A stretch of DNA of 64,000 nucleotides from Streptomyces sp. MUM 2J. Its GTDB lineage: Bacteria; Actinomycetota; Actinomycetes; Streptomycetales; Streptomycetaceae. The notes under the pieces are model-generated. The model was not told where the DNA came from, did not search any database, and worked only from the letters and a program-made list of their open reading frames with translations. Within the stretch, counting starts at the first letter, position 1. Every line of letters starts with the position of its first letter. Of the stretch, positions 58,641 through 64,000 are shown in pieces. The position numbers and the translations under genes were made by a program. The stretch covers positions 244,004 through 308,003 of the forward strand of contig NZ_JADWYM010000005.1 of assembly GCF_022414535.1 (NCBI RefSeq), given 5' to 3'.

Positions 58641-58742
58641 GTGAGTGAACGGCGCTCGATTCGAGTCGTCGGGATACTCGACAGGCTCGACGCGACGCCG
58701 AACGCACCACGGGACCGCGACGACGGGGAGGCAGACCAGTGA
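58641..58742 (+). CDS. Micro-ORF (33 codons) coupled to the HEXXH gene
   Basis: GTG 58641 preceded by GAGGA encodes about 33 residues: basic N-terminus (SERRSIRVV), then acidic/polar (RDRDDGEAD). Its TGA stop overlaps the GTG of the next gene (GTGA), as in coupled pairs, and it follows a promoter. A longer in-frame start at 58599 exists. No homologue is recognised. It may be a leader peptide or small regulator; homologous loci, as I recall them, have a helix-turn-helix gene at this place. Confidence 0.45.
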   Translation: MSERRSIRVVGILDRLDATPNAPRDRDDGEADQ

Positions 58743-59578
58743 CCGCAGAGGCGAGGGCGATGCGGCGCCTCAGCGCCCGGCTCGTCGAGAACCTGACGTT
58801 GCCCCCGGGCGGCGGGGACCTCGTCCCCGCGCTCGGTGAGGCCCTCAGCCGGGTGCGGGGCAGACCGGTCCGGCTGCGCGGAGCGGCCTTCCCTCCCCTG
58901 ACCGCGAGCGGGCTCTGGGTGGACCGCGTCGACCACGACCTCATCGTCTACGAGGAGAACACCGAGCCGGAGCACCAACTCGTGATCATCGGCCACGAGG
59001 CGTGGCACATGTTCCAGGGCCACTGCGGCGACGTCACGCACCACGGTCCCGTCGCGTCCCGCGCGGCGGGCGACGGGACGGCGGCCGTTCTGGCGGACGT
59101 CGTGGCCTCGGTCACCACGCCGGAGGCGGGTCCACCGCCGACCGGGGCACGCGGGCCCGCGGAAGACGGACGAGAAGAGCACGCCCGGCCCGCTGATCCC
59201 GGGCCCCGGGCCCCGGGGCCCGCCGGATCCCGGACCCCGACGTCACCGGCCGACCGGCCGAGTTCCGCCCCTTTGAGGTCCGCACCGCCGGGTGCCCCGA
59301 AGACCGGGCCGGCCGAAGCGAAGGCGGCGAAGACAGCCGGGTCGGCACGGGCGAGGACCACGAAGCCGAGGCACGCCACATCCGTGTTCGCCGCCTTCCC
59401 GTTCACCGCGCGCGGCGCCACCCGCGAGGCGGACGAGGAACGCGACGCGGAACGGTTCGGCTTCCGGTTCGCGACCGACGTGCAGAGGGCGCTGCACGAA
59501 ACCCGCCCCCTGACCGAGGCGCACGACCTGGCCGGCCGCATCCAGGCCTCCATGGTCCACCGCATCCGCCGGATCTGA
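58739..59578 (+). CDS. IrrE/ImmA-like HEXXH metallopeptidase domain protein
   Basis: A 279-residue protein. The N-terminal ~125 residues resemble the IrrE/ImmA fold with YEENTEP and the zinc motif HEAWH (residues 86-90) followed by a third ligand candidate in FQGHCGD. A ~100-residue low-complexity insert (about 125-225, Pro/Ala/Arg/Lys) separates it from a conserved C-terminus (EADEERDAERFGFRFATDVQ, ending RIQASMVHRIRRI) that supplies a second acidic/His cluster. GTG 58739 has a GGGAGG site. IrrE/ImmA proteases usually cleave a cognate repressor. It is first in a three-gene set with a MAB_1171c-family protein and an FAD monooxygenase. Confidence 0.78.
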   Translation: MTAEARAMRRLSARLVENLTLPPGGGDLVPALGEALSRVRGRPVRLRGAAFPPLTASGLWVDRVDHDLIVYEENTEPEHQLVIIGHEAWHMFQGHCGDVTHHGPVASRAAGDGTAAVLADVVASVTTPEAGPPPTGARGPAEDGREEHARPADPGPRAPGPAGSRTPTSPADRPSSAPLRSAPPGAPKTGPAEAKAAKTAGSARARTTKPRHATSVFAAFPFTARGATREADEERDAERFGFRFATDVQRALHETRPLTEAHDLAGRIQASMVHRIRRI

Positions 59579-59637
59579 TCCGCCGGTCCCGGCCCCCGCA
59601 GCGCGCCCGTGCCCGCCCCGAGGAGGAGAACAGCAAG

Positions 59638-60825
59638 GTGACGTCCGGGCCGGGCAGTCTCATGTACTTCAGCAGCGGGGCGGCTCTGCTGCTGGTCTGC
59701 GCGGTGAAGGTGCCCGCGCTGATCCAGCGACCGCACGACGCACTGCTGCGCGCGGCCTGCAGACTCCTCTTCGCGGGCGGATGCATCATGTTCCTCGCCG
59801 CCCCGGACACCATCGTCGCGCTCAACCGGCTGACCGGGATCACCAACTTCTCCGCCCCCGTGGTGTACGCGACGCTGACCGCGTACTCCGGTTCGAGCCT
59901 CGTGCTGATCATCCACTGGCGGCCGGCGCCCGCGGAGCAGACCCGGCGCCTGGCACGCTGGTGCACGGCCTTCTACGGTCTGGCGGTCCTCGCCGTCTTC
60001 CTGCTGTTCGCGGCAGGCAGCACGCCCGTGGAACAGATCACGCTGTTCGACACCTACTACGCCAACACGCCCTTCATCCGGGAGATGATCGTCACCTGTC
60101 TCGTCGCCCACGGTGTCGCGGCGACGGCCAACATCTGGCTGTGCCTGCGCTGGTCACGGCAGATCGGCGGATGGCTCCGCGCGGGTCTGCGGCTGCTCGT
60201 CTCGGCCTACCTGATGCACGTGTCGTACGACATCGCCCGGCTCGTCGCGGTGGCCGCCCGATGGTCCGGCCACGACCTGGACGTCCTGGTCGACCAGGTC
60301 TCTCCCCGGTTCGCCGCCCTGTCCGCCTTCCTCGGAGCCATCGGCTTCGCGCTACCGCTCGCCGGCCCGCGGGTGGCGGAGACCGTGCGGGCCGTGCGCC
60401 GGCTGCGGCAACTGGCTCCACTGTGCGGCCTCCTGCAGCACGTGCCCGCCCCCGGTGCCGTCCGCACGCTGTTGTCGTGGTGGCGCACCCCGCCGACCGT
60501 GCTCCTGACGAGCCGGAAGACGGCCCTGTACGACGCTCTCCTGGCGCTGACGCCCTACTGCGACCCCGCGGTGCGCGACGCGGCCCACCGGGCGGCCCTG
60601 CGCTCCGGCGACGACGAGACCCGAGCCGCGGCCGTCGCGGACGCCACCATGATCGTCACCGCGGTGGAGCGGCAGCGTGCCGCACCGGGCCGGCTGCCGG
60701 ACCGCACCCGCCCCTCGCCGTGGCGCTCACCGGACCTGATCCCGGTCTCCCGGGCGCTCGCCTCACCCGTTGTCCAAGGCATCCACCGGCACGACCGTGC
60801 CCCCGCAGGAAGCAGCAGGCCATGA
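59638..60825 (+). CDS. MAB_1171c family putative membrane transporter
   Basis: A 395-residue integral membrane protein of the MAB_1171c/DUF6545 family. About seven hydrophobic segments span residues 8-265 (for example LMYFSSGAALLLVCAVKVPA, GLAVLAVFLLFAAGS, LSAFLGAIGFALPLAG); the C-terminal ~130 residues are soluble, with a conserved YDALLALTPYCDPAVRDAAHRAAL block. Transport has been proposed from topology only. Its stop overlaps the FAD-monooxygenase start (ATGA), so the two are translationally coupled. Confidence 0.85.
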   Translation: MTSGPGSLMYFSSGAALLLVCAVKVPALIQRPHDALLRAACRLLFAGGCIMFLAAPDTIVALNRLTGITNFSAPVVYATLTAYSGSSLVLIIHWRPAPAEQTRRLARWCTAFYGLAVLAVFLLFAAGSTPVEQITLFDTYYANTPFIREMIVTCLVAHGVAATANIWLCLRWSRQIGGWLRAGLRLLVSAYLMHVSYDIARLVAVAARWSGHDLDVLVDQVSPRFAALSAFLGAIGFALPLAGPRVAETVRAVRRLRQLAPLCGLLQHVPAPGAVRTLLSWWRTPPTVLLTSRKTALYDALLALTPYCDPAVRDAAHRAALRSGDDETRAAAVADATMIVTAVERQRAAPGRLPDRTRPSPWRSPDLIPVSRALASPVVQGIHRHDRAPAGSSRP

Positions 60826-62246
60826 AGGAAACCCCGGGCCGGAGCGCTGCACGTGCCGTCGTCGTCGGAGGCAGCATCGCCGGGATGCTCGCCGCCGCCG
60901 CCGTCAAGGACCACGTCGGCGGCGTCGAGATCATCGAGGCCCACGACCTGCCCGAAGGCCCTGGACCGCGGGTGGGCGTACCCCAGGCGGCGCACCTGCA
61001 CCTGCTGCAGTCCGGCGGCGCCGAGGCGATCGACGGCCTCCTGCCCGGCGCCCTCGACCAGTTGCTGGCCGAGGGCGCGCACCGCATCCCGATGACCACG
61101 AACACGGTCATCCACTCCCCCGAGGGCTGGTACCGCCGCTGGCGGCGGTCCACCCACTACCTGATCGCCGCCAGCAGGGACCTGACCGACCACGTGGTCC
61201 GGGAGCTGGTGCTCAAGGACCCGCGCGTGCGCGTGCGCCCCCGCACCAGGGCCGTCGGGCTGCTCGGTGACCGCCGGCAGGTCACCGGCGTGCGCCTGCA
61301 CGGCGACGGGCCGGGGGAGACCGAGCTGACGGCCGACCTCGTCATCGACGCCTCCGGCCGGGCGTCCCACGCCCCGCGGTGGCTCGCCCGGCTGGGCATC
61401 GGCGGCCTGCGGCAGGACCGCATCGACTCCGGGCTCGTCTACGCCAGCCGGATCTACCGCGCCCCGGTCCCCACCCGGGACTGGCCCATGGTCGCCGTGA
61501 ACGCCGACCCCCGGCTGCCCCGTCCCGGCAACGCCGGGGGCATCCTGCCGATCGAGGACGACCGCTGGCACGTCAGCCTGATGGGTGCCCCCGGCGGCCG
61601 GCCCACCCGCGACGCCGACGCCTTCGAGCCGTTCGCCCGCACCCTGCGCCACCCCGTGGTGGCCGACCTCCTCGCCCACGCCGAGCCGCTCACCGGGGTG
61701 AGCGTCACCCACAGCACGGCCAACAGCCGTTCCTACTACGAGCGCCTCGCCTCCTGGCCGGAGGGCCTGGTGGTGCTGGGCGATTCCGTCGCGGCCTTCA
61801 ACCCGATCCACGGGCAGGGCATGTCGGTGGCCGCGCAGGGCGCCGCCGCGCTGCGCGACCTGCTCCGCAACGGCCCGGCCGGCGGACCGTCCGCGGGACT
61901 GGCACGCCGCGCCCAGCGGGCCATCGCCCGCCCCGTCGAGGTCGCGTGGGCCCTGGCCGTGGGCCAGGACATCCGTTTCTCCACCACCACGGGCAGGAGC
62001 CCGGGTCCCGCCGACCGTCTCCTGCACCGGTACGTCAGCCGCCTCTCCCGCACCGCGACGGGATCGTTCCGCGCCGCGACGGCCCTGACCGACGTCCTCA
62101 CCCTCCAGGCTCCGCCCTCCACCCTCGTCAGGCCCGGCGTCCTCCTCGCCGCTGCCGTCGGCCCACTGCGCCCCCAACTGCACGGCCCGCCGCTCACCGC
62201 GGCCGAACGCCACCTCCTGGACACCGCGCGGAAACGCCCCCGGTGA
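60822..62246 (+). CDS. FAD-dependent monooxygenase (styrene/squalene epoxidase-like)
   Basis: A 474-residue flavoprotein. The FAD-binding Rossmann motif is VVVGGSIAGMLAAAAV near residue 14, the second FAD motif is VVLGDSVAAFNPIHGQGMSVAAQGA, and LVIDASGRASHAPRWLARLG marks the PHBH-like fold. The substrate-binding domain holds SGLVYASRIYRAP. Such enzymes hydroxylate or epoxidise lipophilic substrates with NAD(P)H and O2. It is coupled to the MAB_1171c membrane protein, which suggests the two act on the same molecule. Substrate unknown. Confidence 0.9.
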   Translation: MKETPGRSAARAVVVGGSIAGMLAAAAVKDHVGGVEIIEAHDLPEGPGPRVGVPQAAHLHLLQSGGAEAIDGLLPGALDQLLAEGAHRIPMTTNTVIHSPEGWYRRWRRSTHYLIAASRDLTDHVVRELVLKDPRVRVRPRTRAVGLLGDRRQVTGVRLHGDGPGETELTADLVIDASGRASHAPRWLARLGIGGLRQDRIDSGLVYASRIYRAPVPTRDWPMVAVNADPRLPRPGNAGGILPIEDDRWHVSLMGAPGGRPTRDADAFEPFARTLRHPVVADLLAHAEPLTGVSVTHSTANSRSYYERLASWPEGLVVLGDSVAAFNPIHGQGMSVAAQGAAALRDLLRNGPAGGPSAGLARRAQRAIARPVEVAWALAVGQDIRFSTTTGRSPGPADRLLHRYVSRLSRTATGSFRAATALTDVLTLQAPPSTLVRPGVLLAAAVGPLRPQLHGPPLTAAERHLLDTARKRPR

Positions 62247-62269
62247 CCCGGCCGGACCTCCCCGCACCG

Positions 62270-62527
62270 TCACTCCCCGTCCGCCGCCATGATGCCCACG
62301 CACTCTTCGAGTGCCGAGTGCAGCGGTGCCACGAGAGCGGCGAGTTCGGCGTCCGACGCCTTCCCCGCCTCCAGTACGGCGCCGACGACCACCGCCAGCG
62401 CGGCGGCGGACCTCAGGGCGTGCGCGTCGGCGAGCGCCTCCAGGAAACCGCCGGACCGCGCCACCACGAACGCCTCTTTGCCGGTGGCCGGGTCGACGCC
62501 GACGCTTCGAGGGGGCCACGCGCTCAT
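62270..62527 (-). CDS. Small hypothetical protein
   Basis: An 85-residue protein with no recognised domain; N-terminal DPATGKEAFVVARSGGFLEAL and an Ala-rich helical remainder ending CVGIMAADGE. Its ATG overlaps the stop of the upstream gene (ATGA), the usual arrangement of small gene pairs next to mini-GntR regulators in streptomycetes. Confidence 0.6.
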   Translation of the reverse strand: MSAWPPRSVGVDPATGKEAFVVARSGGFLEALADAHALRSAAALAVVVGAVLEAGKASDAELAALVAPLHSALEECVGIMAADGE

Positions 62528-62916
62528 ACGGCGGCCTCCCACGGGACGTGGTTCCGGGCCGGGGTGGCCGGAACCGCCGCCCGGTGCCGCTGGCGCCGGA
62601 GGCGCCGCCGGTCGCGTTCGTCACGCTCGCGTTCCCACAGGACGACGTAGGGCCGGACCAGGCGCTGCCCGTCGTCGACGACGACGTCCGCCGGACGAGG
62701 ACGCGGCGGTGTCGGCCGCTGCGCGGGGGCGGACGGCCGGGAGAAGGTGAGGGGCGGTGGTGGCGTGACGGCCCGATGCGTACCTCGGGCGGGCAGGAAG
62801 AGGCTCCCGGCGAGGAAGTAGCCGCTTCCCGTCGGGGCCGTTCTGTGTCCGAAGCTCAGCTTAAACGCGGATAACCGCAGATAACCACGAATGCGCAGAA
62901 TGCCACGGTCACCCAC
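62524..62916 (-). CDS. Hypothetical Arg/Pro-rich protein
   Basis: Up to 130 residues; only the C-terminal half (DDGQRLVRPYVVLWERERDERDRRRLRRQRHRA in pieces) looks like a real small-protein family, a strongly basic/acidic alternating helix. The N-terminal half would overlap the regulatory region of the divergent GntR gene, and no good internal ATG or GTG is visible, so the start is uncertain. Coupled to the 62270 gene by ATGA. Confidence 0.45.
   Translation of the reverse strand: MGDRGILRIRGYLRLSAFKLSFGHRTAPTGSGYFLAGSLFLPARGTHRAVTPPPPLTFSRPSAPAQRPTPPRPRPADVVVDDGQRLVRPYVVLWERERDERDRRRLRRQRHRAAVPATPARNHVPWEAAV
62867..62887. promoter_or_regulatory. Operator/promoter candidate of mini-GntR gene
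   Basis: GCGGATAACCGC dyad followed by a second GATAACC exactly 10 bp after the first. The AT-rich repeats lie 40-60 bp before the GntR start. Confidence 0.45.
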
Positions 62917-62925
62917 GCTGAAACC

Positions 62926-63189
62926 ATGGACCTTGATCGCACGCGCCCACTGTGGCGGCAGATCGCAGCGGAGATCATCCGCCGCATCGAGGACGGCGTG
63001 TACCCACCGGGAAGCCGCGTGCCGTCCACGCTGGAGATCGCCCAGGAGTTCGGCGTCGTGAACGCGACGGCGGCGAAGGCCATGCGGTACGTACGGGAAC
63101 AGGGCTGGACACGGGGTGAGGTCGGTCTGGGGACCTTCGTGGCCGATCCCCTGCCGCCAGTTGCCGGAACCCCGGGACCCCCTGCCTAG
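62926..63189 (+). CDS. Mini-GntR regulator (winged helix only)
   Basis: An 87-residue protein that is almost entirely a GntR winged helix (RPLWRQIAAEIIRRIEDGVYPPGSRVPSTLEIAQEFGVVNATAAKAMRYVREQGW in pieces), with a short proline-rich tail and no ligand domain. Such stand-alone GntR proteins are common in streptomycetes and on integrative elements (KorSA-like). ATG 62926 is the natural start. Probably represses itself and the divergent small-gene pair. Confidence 0.88.
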   Translation: MDLDRTRPLWRQIAAEIIRRIEDGVYPPGSRVPSTLEIAQEFGVVNATAAKAMRYVREQGWTRGEVGLGTFVADPLPPVAGTPGPPA

Positions 63190-63372
63190 CCGAAAACCGC
63201 CCCGGGGGCCGCCTCTTGGCCCCTCTGGGTCGCGTCACCCGCCCTTGAGAGCTTCCTCACAAGCCACCCGCGGCCCGCGAGAGCGACACCGGAGATCCAC
63301 GCCCGAAACCCGGACCGTCGGCGCCCCTACCGGCAGTCGGGCGCGTGGTTCCGCTCACACTTCTGAACACGC

Positions 63373-63405
63373 GAAAGCCCCCAGGTCCGAGACCTGGGGG
63401 CTTTC
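63373..63405 (+). terminator. Strong hairpin terminator after mini-GntR region
   Basis: Perfect 14-bp arms (GAAAGCCCCCAGGT at 63373-63386, ACCTGGGGGCTTTC at 63392-63405) with a 5-nt loop. Confidence 0.8.
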
Positions 63406-64000
63406 GGCTGGTGGGGCACCGACGAAACGTACTGTTTAGCGGTAACGCAGGAGCCTACGGAGATCGTTTCCCACACTGATGGAGACCGTTTCCCGCCGCC
63501 CTGGTCAGCAACACACCGAGACCACTGCGATGAATGCCGTCGCGTTGGTCTTGGTCGGGCACCACAGCCCGTCGGCCGCGACACCGACTGCTGGCGACCT
63601 CCTCGCCACACTAGAGTCTTTCGCAGCCACGCCGTCGCCCAGCCAGCCTTGTCGACGTCACACTGGCTGACGCGAGAGCCAGGACGAGCCTCGGCGTCAC
63701 TCGCTCGCCATGGCCGCCATCGGTCGGAAGCGGAGAGGTCGACACACCTTGGCCGTCGCTCACTCCCCTGGTCACTCGAGCGACAAGATCGCGGACGTCT
63801 CATCGGTCACGAGCACCCCTTACCCGCAAGGTCGGCGCCACCCCGCCCAGCGACTGTCAGATCGCCGCTGACGTGCACGAGCTCCTCCGAGGGCATCAGG
63901 AAGGCTGCGGAGCGCCGTCCCGTCACCTCAACCCCAGGGGCCCGGCAAAGTCGTTGGTCATCCGGTCAGGAGAAGGTTGATGGGGCGGTCGGTGTCGCGG
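63406..64000. other. Gene-poor tail of lower GC, no supported gene
   Basis: About 595 bp with GC and codon pattern below the window average. Frames present here show no recognisable domain. On the minus strand the last 43 bases are open and end RPINLLLTG before a TGA at 63960-63958, possibly the C-terminus of a gene beyond the window. Degraded accessory DNA is likely. Confidence 0.4.

Noticed and set aside
63373..63405. Considered as part of a tRNA or attachment site
   Set aside because: It is a simple perfect hairpin without cloverleaf arms, anticodon loop or CCA-type end; called a terminator.
63327..63803. A 158-codon minus-strand frame at the window end
   Set aside because: Crosses a strong terminator hairpin and has a Ser/Arg-rich product without any recognisable domain.

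Overview
The window is very high-GC (about 73%) with third-position GC close to saturation, SD-led ATG/GTG starts and frequent 4-bp ATGA gene overlaps. Together with the gene content (two branched-chain keto-acid dehydrogenase operons, SpoIIE-type phosphatases, XRE/DUF397 pairs, LAXTG surface proteins, a proteasome activator, eukaryotic-type kinases) this points to a Streptomyces chromosome. Consensus ParB sites (GTTTCACGTGAAAC) at 40.4-40.5 kb indicate the origin-proximal part of the core chromosome. Gene order (metG, aspS, acyl-CoA dehydrogenase, aminopeptidase, bkd operon 1, two kinases, bkd operon 2, paa genes) also agrees with what I recall of that core region in model streptomycetes.

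Layout. 0-6.2 kb: end of metG, small membrane and PH-domain proteins, an orphan AbiEii-like nucleotidyltransferase, and a WhiJ-type set (XRE/DUF5753 regulator, DUF397 partner, divergent HATPase), then a regulator behind a hairpin leader. 6.4-10 kb: a sortase-anchored thioester surface protein and aspS. 10-21 kb: a four-domain PP2C phosphatase, AI-2E exporter-family protein, pirin, SseB, acyl-CoA dehydrogenase, M18 aminopeptidase, cupin/GlxA pair and LURP-one protein. 21-25 kb: nitrilase-family amidase, mycothiol-dependent isomerase-family protein, MFS/GntR operon. 25.6-29.9 kb: bkd operon 1 (E1alpha-E1beta-E2), a strongly palindromic operator candidate, and a decayed response regulator. 30-37 kb: FMN-binding protein, phosphotransferase, two divergent Ser/Thr kinases, the proteasome activator Bpa and a proline-rich surface protein. 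37-43 kb: quinone oxidoreductase, divergent orphan RCK protein and RCK-gated K+ channel, parS cluster, moeA and mobA-like genes. 42.9-51.3 kb: bkd operon 2, divergent Lrp regulator, TetR-paaH operon and divergent paaN. 51.4-58.2 kb: IS630 remnant, rRNA methyltransferase, HTTM/DUF5819 pair, rhodanese, J-domain-like protein, DUF2252 protein. 58.5-62.2 kb: a promoter-led operon of a micro-ORF, an IrrE-like HEXXH protein, a MAB_1171c-family membrane protein and an FAD monooxygenase. 62.3-64 kb: small hypotheticals, a mini-GntR regulator and a gene-poor tail.

How the parts connect. The bkd operons and the paa genes are joined by regulation visible in the DNA: the same 14-bp palindrome lies upstream of paaH/paaN and of bkd operon 2, pointing at the TetR regulator of the cluster, while a different palindrome marks bkd operon 1. 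Both bkd operons lack an E3 gene, so they must use a lipoamide dehydrogenase encoded elsewhere. Moving-DNA signals are limited to a ~160-bp interspersed repeat present twice, a hairpin-rich repeat block, a truncated IS630 element, and the degenerate tail.

The best candidates for little-described biology are the 58.5-62.2 kb micro-ORF/metallopeptidase/MAB_1171c/FAD-monooxygenase operon and the divergent channel plus soluble RCK pair.
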